NCBI GenBank assembly: GCA_040387515.1
Contig: JAZKDP010000006.1
Span: 1 to 64,000 of the forward strand
Origin: Methylotenera_A sp040387515
Lineage (GTDB): Bacteria; Pseudomonadota; Gammaproteobacteria; Burkholderiales; Methylophilaceae
Direction of reading: 5' to 3'
Length of the DNA: 64,000 bases
Part shown: in pieces, positions 46,496-54,322 of the stretch
Numbering within the stretch: position 1 is the first letter of the stretch
Layout: every line of letters begins with the position of its first letter
Made by a program: the position numbers and the translations under genes
Notes under the pieces: generated by a model
What the model saw: only the letters and a program-made list of their open reading frames with translations
What the model was told of the DNA's origin: nothing
The model's database searches: none

Positions 46496-47485
46496 ATGTC
46501 ACGCATTGTTAGATTTAACCAAACCGGCAGCCCAGAAGTCTTACAAATTGTGGATGAAGTGGTTGCGCCGCCAACAAAAAACGAAGTGCAAATTAAAGTG
46601 CGTGCCATTGGCTTAAATCGTGCTGAATCCATGTATCGCACAGGTTTATATTTAGAAGCGCCGAAACTTCCATCCAGAATTGGTTATGAGGCATCAGGTG
46701 AAATCACCGCGATAGGCGAGGGCGTGACAGCATTTAAAATCGGCGATGCTGTAAGTACGATTCCTGCTTTTTCAATGAACCAATATGGCTCGTATGGTGA
46801 GCTAGTAAATATGCCGGTGCATGCAGTTGCCCAGAAACCCAGCAACTTATCGTGGGAAGAGTCAGCGGCTATTTGGATGCAATATACCACTGCCTATGGT
46901 GCCTTAATTGAAATTGCCAATATTCAAGCTGGAGATTTTGTACTCATCACTGCGGCGTCTAGCAGCGTAGGAGTCGCCTCTATTGAGATTGCGAATCTAA
47001 TCGGCGCAATCCCGATTGCAGTGACTCGAAAAAGTGACAAAAAAGACGCTTTACTCAAGCTGGGCGCCAAATATGTGATTGCTTCAGAAGAGCAGGATAT
47101 TGTGCAAGAAGTGAATAAAATCACCAACAATAAAGGTGCGCGCGTTGTATTTGACCCTGTTGCTGGCCCAATGATTAATAAGCTGGCAGATGCCACTTCA
47201 CCGCACGGTATTATTTTTCAGTATGGTGCGTTAAGTACCGAGCCAACGCCGTTGCCGCTATTTGCGATTTTGGGTAAGCAAATTACTATTCGCGGTTACA
47301 CTTTGTTTGATTTAACCTCAGATGCCGCAAGGTTAAGCAGAGCCAAACAGTTCGTGATTGAGGGTGTTTCTTCTGGAAAATTAAAACCGATTATCGCCAA
47401 GACGTTTCCATTTGAGCAAATCGTCGCGGCACATCACTATATGGAATCTAACCAGCAAATTGGCAAAATCGTCGTAACGTTATAA
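46496..47485 (+). CDS. Second zinc-dependent alcohol dehydrogenase-like / quinone oxidoreductase
   Basis: Medium-chain dehydrogenase/reductase of 329 residues. GroES-like part: RAIGLNRAESMYRTGLY and IGYEASGEITAIGEG; Rossmann part: LITAASSSVGVASIEIANLIGA, where the usual GGAGGVG loop is replaced by AASSSVG, a subgroup trait. The open frame continues upstream to 46373, but the ATG at 46496 with GGAGAA ahead gives the expected N-terminus MSRIVRFNQTGSPEVLQ. It follows the first oxidoreductase after 43 bases, so both probably share the NemR-type control. Convergent with the helicase gene. Confidence 0.88.
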   Translation: MSRIVRFNQTGSPEVLQIVDEVVAPPTKNEVQIKVRAIGLNRAESMYRTGLYLEAPKLPSRIGYEASGEITAIGEGVTAFKIGDAVSTIPAFSMNQYGSYGELVNMPVHAVAQKPSNLSWEESAAIWMQYTTAYGALIEIANIQAGDFVLITAASSSVGVASIEIANLIGAIPIAVTRKSDKKDALLKLGAKYVIASEEQDIVQEVNKITNNKGARVVFDPVAGPMINKLADATSPHGIIFQYGALSTEPTPLPLFAILGKQITIRGYTLFDLTSDAARLSRAKQFVIEGVSSGKLKPIIAKTFPFEQIVAAHHYMESNQQIGKIVVTL

Positions 47486-47499
47486 CTCGTTTGGATAGG

Positions 47500-49029
47500 T
47501 TAACGGCTAATATGTTTCAGTAAATCGCTTTCACGTTGCGTATCGCCGTAACCCGTTTGGGTAAGTAGTGCACGCTCAATATAACGGCTGACCGATTGCC
47601 TTAAGTGTGGAATCTGTTCTGCATCAACAAAAATCTGCGGAAATTTATAACTTAACCAAGCATATAAGCTAATGTTTTGACTTAATATTTCCGCAGTTTC
47701 TAAATGTTTTGCACTGCTTGAATCTAGCCAAGTTGGCGCAGGCGGCAAATGACGAATCGTATGCTCAACCACGCTTTTTAAGCACAGCAAAAAGTAATCT
47801 TTTTCAATATTCACGTTAATAGCAATGGGTGCGCAGGTGAAAATGAATTTGTCTTTTAACGATAGTTTTGGTGCAAACGTATCCACCAAGAAGGCCTGGC
47901 TCATCTGCGCGGCAATTTTACTTAATGCAAATAAAGCATGATTGAATTGTAGACGGCTGGCAAAGTATTCCAGACACTCTGAAATTTTGGTGGTATGCAA
48001 TTGGTTTGAAATCGCTTCTATCTGTCCCATATTCGCGGCAATCGGCAGCTTTTGCAAATCAGATGTATCGTCAGTCGCCATCATATGTGCGATATGAAAA
48101 CGCTCATCATCTTCCATGATATTCACATAACCATTATCGTAAACGCCGAAACGTCCCGCACGGCCTGCAATCTGGCGCACTTCGGTGGCATTTAACAAAC
48201 GCGATGCTACGCCATCAAATTTAAAGATATTGGCAAAAATCACCCGCCGAATCGGTAAATTCAAACCCATGCCAATTGCATCTGTGGCGACTAAAATATC
48301 CGCTTCGCCACTACAAAAGCGGGCAGATTCATGCCTGCGTACTTCAGGCGAAAGCGCGCCGTAAATACTGGCGACTGTGAATCCCCATTGGCGAAATCTG
48401 GCGGAAAAGGTCAACACATCTTTGCGTGAAAACGCAATAATCGCATCGCCTTTTTGTAGCTTGGCTTTTAACTTTGGTTTGCTGTAGCGCGGGCCGCATA
48501 AGCTGTCATCTTCCAGTATTAATGGCGTCATACGCTGCAATTCTGTGATTTCAGCCGTTTCATTTAAATGCTCAATTACGTTTAGACAAGGTTGAGTGAC
48601 AGCGTTTGAGCCGCAAATAAAAACTTGTCTGGCAGGCACACCGACCAGCGCAGCCGTCCAGGCGCTGCCGCGGTCTGGGTCTTGCAGCATCTGAATCTCA
48701 TCAATAATCGCAACGTCAATTTGCTTCGCTGGATTCATCATTTCAATGGTAGACGCGGTATGTTGCGCGCCCGCAATAAGCACGCGTTCTTCGCCAGTAA
48801 TCAAGTTACATGGCACGCCAGACTCCATTAATCTATCGCGCACTTCCATCGCTAATAAGCGCAGCGGCGCAAGGTAAACACCAGATTTTGCTGCAATTAA
48901 AGTGTTAAGTGCGTGGTAAGTTTTACCAGAATTAGTCGGGCCTACATAAAAATGATGATGACGCTGAATAGCGCGCGCTTTTGCAAAGCTAGCGGCGTAA
49001 TCATCTAAATTTATATTGGGTAATTTCAT
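47500..49029 (-). CDS. Suv3-like superfamily 2 RNA helicase
   Basis: ATP-dependent helicase of 509 residues closely similar to the mitochondrial degradosome helicase SUPV3L1/Suv3. Walker A is YVGPTNSGKTYHAL at about 28-41, motif II is IIDEIQML, and the second RecA domain has IYGALSPEVRRHESARF and the highly Suv3-like ILVATDAIGMGLNLPIRRVIF, then QIAGRAGRFG. The C-terminal half carries the Suv3-type helical region. Bacterial relatives exist mainly in proteobacteria; their role is little known, but RNA unwinding linked to decay is likely. It is divergent from mutL with 57 bases between. Confidence 0.9.
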   Translation of the reverse strand: MKLPNINLDDYAASFAKARAIQRHHHFYVGPTNSGKTYHALNTLIAAKSGVYLAPLRLLAMEVRDRLMESGVPCNLITGEERVLIAGAQHTASTIEMMNPAKQIDVAIIDEIQMLQDPDRGSAWTAALVGVPARQVFICGSNAVTQPCLNVIEHLNETAEITELQRMTPLILEDDSLCGPRYSKPKLKAKLQKGDAIIAFSRKDVLTFSARFRQWGFTVASIYGALSPEVRRHESARFCSGEADILVATDAIGMGLNLPIRRVIFANIFKFDGVASRLLNATEVRQIAGRAGRFGVYDNGYVNIMEDDERFHIAHMMATDDTSDLQKLPIAANMGQIEAISNQLHTTKISECLEYFASRLQFNHALFALSKIAAQMSQAFLVDTFAPKLSLKDKFIFTCAPIAINVNIEKDYFLLCLKSVVEHTIRHLPPAPTWLDSSSAKHLETAEILSQNISLYAWLSYKFPQIFVDAEQIPHLRQSVSRYIERALLTQTGYGDTQRESDLLKHISR

Positions 49030-49086
49030 GGTGCGAGATTGTGCGTTAAAACAGGTAAAATATCACGAAATAAACTGTAGCCAATT

Positions 49087-50925
49087 ATGTCACGCATACC
49101 ATCTAACTCAATCAAATTACTGCCAGACCAGCTTATCAGCCAAATCGCCGCGGGCGAGGTGGTGGAACGACCAGCCTCTGCGCTTAAAGAACTATTAGAG
49201 AATAGTTTAGATGCAGGTAGCAGCGACATTCAGGTTTCACTGATGCAAGGCGGCATCAAACAATTACGCGTGGCAGATAATGGCAGCGGCATTCCGCAAG
49301 ATGACTTAAAAATGGCGTTAACTCGCCATGCAACCAGCAAGATTTTTAGTCTGGAAGATCTGGAAGCGGTTGCTAGTTTGGGCTTTCGCGGTGAAGCATT
49401 AGCCAGTATCGCATCGGTTTCACGCACATTGATTCTTAGCAGGGCGTTTGATACCAGGCATGCATGGCGTATCGCCAGTGATGGCAGTGAAATCAGCACT
49501 ATAGAACCAGCAGCGTTAGATATTGGCACAGTGATTGAAGTCAATGATTTATATTTTAACACGCCAGCAAGACGCAAATTTTTAAAAACAGATGGCACAG
49601 AATTTGGCCATTGCGAAGCAGCCTTTACGCGCGTGGCATTATCGCGACCAGATGTCAGTTTTACATTGCAGCATAACGGCAGGGTGCTCAGTCGCTTTGC
49701 TGCAGGTATATCAGCCAAAAGATTCACTGAAGTATTAGGCGCAGAATTCGCTGCCGAAAGTATTACGATAGATGAAGAAGCGGCTGGCTTGCGATTATGG
49801 GGCGTTGCGGCAAAACCAACCTTTAATCGTAATAGTCGCGACACGCAATATGTGTATGTGAACGGTCGTTTTGTACGCGATAAACTGATTGCGCATGCCA
49901 TCCGCCAAGCTTATCAAGATGTGCTGCATCATGATAGGCATCCTGCTTTTGTATTATTTTTAGAGCTTGACCCAAGCTTGGTGGACGTAAACGTACATCC
50001 CAGCAAAACCGAAGTACGCTTTAGAGATGGACAAGCGATTCACCGTTTTATCTATCACAGCTTGAATAAAAATCTTGCCACGCCAACGGGCATGTCGAAT
50101 GCAGCTACTGCCAGTCAAGCGGCGCACAATCCTTTTGCTTCGCAATACTCCAATTCGCCCAATTATCCGCAATATCAAACGCAGATAAATCTAAATGCCA
50201 ATCAACCATCTGCATTTTATGAAACCCTGTTTGGTTCAAACAATAAACAGCCAGAGCGCCAGTTTGCAAGCCCTGTTTGTTATGCAGAAGAGTTTGATAG
50301 TAATTCGCCAGCTAAACCAGCAGAAGATTTTCCGTTAGGCTTTGCTGTAGCGCAGATACATGGCGTGTATATATTGGCGCAGAATAAACTCGGCTTAGTG
50401 GTGGTCGATATGCATGCCGCGCATGAGCGCATTATGTATGAGCGACTTAAAAATGCGCTTGATGATAAAGCAGCCGTACCGATGCAGCCTTTGCTCATTC
50501 CAGTCAGTTTTAATGCGGATAGATTAGAAGTCGCAACGGTACAGGAGGAGCTAAGTTCAGGGCTAGGCAACTTGCAACAGTTAGGTTTTGAATTTGCCAT
50601 TCTATCGCCTAACACATTAGCCGTGCGCGCTGTGCCGACAATGTTGCAAGATGCAGATGCAGTGACTTTAGCGCGTGATGTACTTAAAGATTTACGCGAA
50701 TTTGGCGCAACCAGAGCGTTAACTGAACGCAGAAACGAATTGCTAGGCACAATGGCATGCCACGCCGCCGTGCGCGCAAATCGTATTTTAACTATCCCCG
50801 AAATGAACGGCTTATTGCGCGATATGGAAGCAACAGAACGCAGCGGCATGTGCAATCACGGCCGCCCGACTTGGTTTCAAGTAAGTATGTCTGACTTGGA
50901 TAAGATGTTTATGCGGGGTAAGTAA
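49087..50925 (+). CDS. mutL: DNA mismatch repair protein MutL
   Basis: Mismatch-repair matchmaker, 612 residues. The GHKL ATPase domain has IAAGEVVERPASALKELLENSLDAG, DNGSGI, GFRGEALASIASV and NTPARRKFLK. The C-terminal domain carries VVDMHAAHERIMYERLK, which corresponds to the endonuclease motif DQHA-X2-E-X4-E with Met for Gln, and CNHGRPTWFQ near the end, so it probably nicks DNA unlike E. coli MutL. This fits a bacterium without mutH. A short AT-rich membrane-protein gene follows after 2 bases, before miaA. Confidence 0.95.
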   Translation: MSRIPSNSIKLLPDQLISQIAAGEVVERPASALKELLENSLDAGSSDIQVSLMQGGIKQLRVADNGSGIPQDDLKMALTRHATSKIFSLEDLEAVASLGFRGEALASIASVSRTLILSRAFDTRHAWRIASDGSEISTIEPAALDIGTVIEVNDLYFNTPARRKFLKTDGTEFGHCEAAFTRVALSRPDVSFTLQHNGRVLSRFAAGISAKRFTEVLGAEFAAESITIDEEAAGLRLWGVAAKPTFNRNSRDTQYVYVNGRFVRDKLIAHAIRQAYQDVLHHDRHPAFVLFLELDPSLVDVNVHPSKTEVRFRDGQAIHRFIYHSLNKNLATPTGMSNAATASQAAHNPFASQYSNSPNYPQYQTQINLNANQPSAFYETLFGSNNKQPERQFASPVCYAEEFDSNSPAKPAEDFPLGFAVAQIHGVYILAQNKLGLVVVDMHAAHERIMYERLKNALDDKAAVPMQPLLIPVSFNADRLEVATVQEELSSGLGNLQQLGFEFAILSPNTLAVRAVPTMLQDADAVTLARDVLKDLREFGATRALTERRNELLGTMACHAAVRANRILTIPEMNGLLRDMEATERSGMCNHGRPTWFQVSMSDLDKMFMRGK

Positions 50926-50927
50926 GT

Positions 50928-51665
50928 ATGGTAGACAGACTGCAAATTAAAATTATAAAAACGCTGCAATTACTTCTTATTACATTAGGTTTAATCACCC
51001 CTTTCGCATATTTAATGGGTCTGTTTTATTACCAAGCATATATAAACTCATATGGTGTATCTATAGATAATTTTCCATTGTCGATACCAGATACATATGT
51101 CTATGCATATATAGCTGTTGGTGGCGTTATTAATGATGCAATTCAATGGTTAATTGGATTAATGAAAAACGAATGGTTATATCTAGGTTTCATAACTTTT
51201 GTTTTGTTTGTTTATGGTCTGGTGAAATTAGTAAAAAACAAAGATCAATCTTTGCTTCAAAAACTTCACTCAAGAGTTAAGAGCACAATAAATCGTTTCC
51301 ATTATAAAAATAGTGATTTATCAAAATCTATTTATGTAGTTGGAGTTCCCACTTATTACTTAGCCATAGCTATTTACATTTTTTGTGTGATATTTGTGTT
51401 TTGGTGGGGAATACTTATTGTTGCAAAGGATCAAGGAGAAAAGATCAGCAAATCAAGAATTGCTGAATTTAAAACACAAGGATGTATTTTTGATAAAAAA
51501 ACACATTGGAATAATTGTGTTTTAGTCTTAGACGAATCCGGTGAGGTAATTCATCAAGGGCTACTAGTTGCACAAAATAAAGAGCAAATAGCCATCTTTA
51601 AAAAAGACGGAAGTTATTTAATTAAGTTGAAAGACGATCATATCGTTAGAAAAGAATTTAATTGA
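50928..51665 (+). CDS. Unrecognised AT-rich membrane protein
   Basis: I do not recognise this 245-residue protein. It has hydrophobic segments at about 11-33, 55-75, 84-103 and 139-165, with basic loops (KLVKNKDQSLLQKLHSRVKS), and a polar C-terminal domain of about 75 residues containing two Cys and beta-like sequence (HQGLLVAQNKEQIAIFKKDG). Base composition falls to about 25-33% GC in sampled lines, far below mutL before it and miaA after it. Its start is 2 bases past the mutL stop, and its stop overlaps the miaA TTG start by four bases. This looks like a gene gained between two housekeeping genes and now translated with them. Confidence 0.75.
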   Translation: MVDRLQIKIIKTLQLLLITLGLITPFAYLMGLFYYQAYINSYGVSIDNFPLSIPDTYVYAYIAVGGVINDAIQWLIGLMKNEWLYLGFITFVLFVYGLVKLVKNKDQSLLQKLHSRVKSTINRFHYKNSDLSKSIYVVGVPTYYLAIAIYIFCVIFVFWWGILIVAKDQGEKISKSRIAEFKTQGCIFDKKTHWNNCVLVLDESGEVIHQGLLVAQNKEQIAIFKKDGSYLIKLKDDHIVRKEFN

Positions 51666-52594
51666 ATAAAGTTATATTTCTTATGGGCCCCACTGCTAGC
51701 GGCAAGACTGGCGCGGCTGTTCAACTATATTCAAAGCTACCAGTTGAAATCATCAGCGTTGATTCTGCTTTGGTTTTTAAAGACATGAATATCGGTACGG
51801 CCAAGCCAGATGCTGAAACGCTGGCCATTGCGCCTCATCATTTGATTGATATCATCGACCCGACAAGCGCCTATTCGGCAGCGAGTTTTAGAAGTGATGC
51901 ATTAGGTTCAATGGCGGATATTACTGCGCGGGGTAAAATTCCTTTATTAGTCGGCGGCACGATGCTGTATTTTAAGGCGCTGGAAGGTGGTTTAAGCGGA
52001 TTGCCAGAGGCGGACCCAGAAGTACGTGCAAGGTTGGATGCGCGTGCGGCATTTATCGGCTGGCCTGCCATGCACGAAAAACTGGCGCTAGTTGACCCAG
52101 AAACAGCTGCGCGTTTGCAACCGAACGATGCACAGCGTATTCAGCGAGCGCTGGAAGTTTTTGAAATAACGGGCGAAAGTATGTCTAGCTTGTTTGCTAA
52201 ACAAAGCAACGAAGCTTTACCTTATAACATACTTAAAATTGCGTTGGTGCCAAGCGACCGTAAAGTGTTGCATGAGCGTATTGCATTGAGATTTGAGCAA
52301 ATGCTGGCGGCTGGATTTTTAGATGAAGTGAAAGCGTTGTTAGCTAAATATCCCAATTTAACCGCTGAATCAACCGCTATGCGTTGCGTGGGTTATCGCC
52401 AGGCATTAGAACATTTAACTGGTGAGTATAATTTTGATGAGTTACGCGACAGGGGTGTTTTTGCTACGCGGCAATTAGCCAAGCGACAGCTCACATGGTT
52501 GCGCGGCATGGATGACATCACTGAGTTAGATTGTTTGAACGCTGATTTAAATAACGTAGTATTGCAGCAAGTAGAGCAATTTATTGCTCAATAA
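51662..52594 (+). CDS. miaA: tRNA dimethylallyltransferase
   Basis: Adds a dimethylallyl group to A37 of tRNAs reading UNN codons. The N-terminal P-loop is MGPTASGKTGAA, with SVDSALVFKDMNIGTAKP and PLLVGGTMLYFKAL typical of MiaA, and GYRQALEHL plus ATRQLAKRQLTWLRGM near the end. The start is TTG at 51662 in a TTGA overlap with the upstream gene's stop; no ATG fits the family N-terminus. Usual hfq is not downstream: two unrelated membrane-protein genes follow. Confidence 0.95.
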   Translation: MNKVIFLMGPTASGKTGAAVQLYSKLPVEIISVDSALVFKDMNIGTAKPDAETLAIAPHHLIDIIDPTSAYSAASFRSDALGSMADITARGKIPLLVGGTMLYFKALEGGLSGLPEADPEVRARLDARAAFIGWPAMHEKLALVDPETAARLQPNDAQRIQRALEVFEITGESMSSLFAKQSNEALPYNILKIALVPSDRKVLHERIALRFEQMLAAGFLDEVKALLAKYPNLTAESTAMRCVGYRQALEHLTGEYNFDELRDRGVFATRQLAKRQLTWLRGMDDITELDCLNADLNNVVLQQVEQFIAQ

Positions 52595-52629
52595 GCACAC
52601 AGGTTAACCCCATTTAAAGGCTAAAAATA

Positions 52630-53217
52630 ATGAAAAACTTTATTAAAGAAAACTTGGTTTTGGTGATTGGGCTTAGTCTGCCGATTCTATTGATCGTACT
52701 GTTTTTTCTGGCAACAGTCGTACCGAAATCATTTGGCACACCGCCGCAATATGAGTTGCTATTTACTACCTTAAAGTATGAGTATGAAAATTCACCTGTG
52801 TATCTTGTGGATTTTAAAGTGGTTAATCATCAGTTAGTTGCCAAAGTAAAGAAAAACGACGATAAAAGCAGAAATTACAATTCAAAAAAATTAATGGCTT
52901 ATAACGCTAAAACGGAAACGGTACGCGAAATAACCATTGATTTGACCAAAGCTGCAGAAGCTGGTGATGGTAATGAGGTGATTTTGGAAGAAACCAAAGG
53001 GTTAAAAGTCGATGCGGCTATGGTTTCGCCAGATGGCTATCAATTGGAAGGTTCTAATTACAGCAACACTGGCTTGGTGGGCGGGTTATTTGGCGGCGGT
53101 AATCGTAACAGCGGCTATCGCATCAAAAAGGGCGCTGTAGCGTATAAAGTGGAAACCACGCAGCCGGATTATTACTACAGTGACTTTAAATTTGTCGGTT
53201 GGATTATTGGTCAATAA
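52630..53217 (+). CDS. Hypothetical membrane-anchored protein
   Basis: I do not recognise this 195-residue protein. One membrane helix lies at about residues 10-30, after a short basic N-terminus, and the rest should be outside the cytoplasm. The outer part is beta-rich with the repeats QLVAKVKK and KKGAVAYKVETTQ, a Gly-rich stretch (GLVGGLFGGGNRNSG) at about 155-170 and a C-terminal YYYSDFKFVGWIIG. It starts 35 bases after miaA and is followed after 12 bases by a DUF2157-like gene, so the two probably work together. Confidence 0.7.
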   Translation: MKNFIKENLVLVIGLSLPILLIVLFFLATVVPKSFGTPPQYELLFTTLKYEYENSPVYLVDFKVVNHQLVAKVKKNDDKSRNYNSKKLMAYNAKTETVREITIDLTKAAEAGDGNEVILEETKGLKVDAAMVSPDGYQLEGSNYSNTGLVGGLFGGGNRNSGYRIKKGAVAYKVETTQPDYYYSDFKFVGWIIGQ

Positions 53218-53229
53218 TAGGGAGCTGCT

Positions 53230-54201
53230 ATGTCGCAAAAGATAGATATGTCAGTTAAACCCATTCCGCCAGAAAAAGAAGCTGCGTTGCAGGATATCGT
53301 GCATTTGGTCAAACATCACCAGATAACGCTGGACGAGATTTCTCACGCACTTGTAATTGCAAGCACACAAGCAGGCAAGCCACCTTCCAGCGTGCTGTCT
53401 AAACTGTTTGGTTACATTGGCGGTATTTTTGTGTTTGCGGGTATTGGTGTCTTCATCTCAATGTATTGGGATGATTTTGGTTCTGCCGCACGCGTACTTG
53501 TAACGTTGGGCACAGGTTTAGTGGCTTTTATCATGGCACTGGTCTGCCTGACAGATAAACGTTACGAACGCGCTGCAACACCATTATTTTTAATCGCGGC
53601 TTTGCTACAGCCAACTGGCATTTTGGTCATGTTAAATGAGTATTCATCAGGTGGTGATGCGCGTTACGGTTTACTGTTTATGGCTACTTATATGCTGATT
53701 CAGCAGGCTGCGACGTTTTGGGCTAAACAAAGAACCGTATTGGCTTTTAGCGCGATTTTGTTTGGCTGTATTTTCTTTGTCAATCTATTTGATATTTGGG
53801 ATGTGAATGAAAAGCTAATTGGTATCGTCATTGGCATTTCTTTAATCTGCGTTGCCTATGCGCTCAATCAATCGCGACATTTGCCCGTTGCGCCTTTTTG
53901 GTATTTTGTCGGCTCTGCTATTTTAATGTGGTCCGTATTTGAGGCTGTTGAAAAAACACCATTTGAGATTATTTATTTAGGCCTTGCAGCAGCGTTAATA
54001 TTTTTAAGCACTACTGTAAGAAGTAGGGCGTTGCTGGCAGTCGGAACACTTTCAATGCTGGCATATATCGGTTATTTTACCGCCAAGAATTTCGCTAATA
54101 CATTAGGCTGGCCAATCGCATTGGTGATTATTGGCATTGCATTAATTGGCATGAGTGCGTTTGCAGTAAAGTTAAATAACCAATACATGAAACAGCAGTA
54201 A
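53230..54201 (+). CDS. DUF2157-like polytopic membrane protein
   Basis: A 323-residue protein with a soluble N-terminus of about 60 residues and about nine or ten hydrophobic segments. The first helix region GYIGGIFVFAGIGVFISMYWDDF matches the usual start of DUF2157 membrane proteins, where a Trp-Asp pair follows a Gly-rich helix. No function is known for this family. GGGAGCTGCT before the ATG is a fair ribosome binding site. Confidence 0.75.
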   Translation: MSQKIDMSVKPIPPEKEAALQDIVHLVKHHQITLDEISHALVIASTQAGKPPSSVLSKLFGYIGGIFVFAGIGVFISMYWDDFGSAARVLVTLGTGLVAFIMALVCLTDKRYERAATPLFLIAALLQPTGILVMLNEYSSGGDARYGLLFMATYMLIQQAATFWAKQRTVLAFSAILFGCIFFVNLFDIWDVNEKLIGIVIGISLICVAYALNQSRHLPVAPFWYFVGSAILMWSVFEAVEKTPFEIIYLGLAAALIFLSTTVRSRALLAVGTLSMLAYIGYFTAKNFANTLGWPIALVIIGIALIGMSAFAVKLNNQYMKQQ

Positions 54202-54208
54202 TATTAAA

Positions 54209-54304
54209 TTTAATTGTTTTTAAACAGTCAATTAAAAGTTTAAGTTAATGTATTTTATGCGAAATGTTTACGGGTGATTTTGAATCATTTCGCATCAAAA
54301 TACA
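54209..54304. repeat. Two stacked inverted repeats between convergent genes
   Basis: The 121-base spacer between the DUF2157-like gene and dapC holds an 8-bp inverted repeat (TTTAATTG 54209-54216 with CAATTAAA 54229-54236) and an 18-bp near-perfect one (54249-54266 with 54286-54304, one extra base in the right arm, 19-base loop). The larger has no T run on either side, so a plain terminator is doubtful. It could be a mobile-type repeat or a protein-binding or RNA-stability element. Confidence 0.6.
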
Positions 54305-54322
54305 TGTTTAAATCAAGCTTTT

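Noticed and set aside
49230..49901. Open frame of 223 codons antisense to mutL
   Set aside because: It lies wholly inside mutL, has no family motif or good ribosome binding site, and its composition follows the complement of mutL codons.
50280..50855. Open frame of 191 codons antisense to the end of mutL
   Set aside because: Same reason: a shadow of the mutL coding strand.
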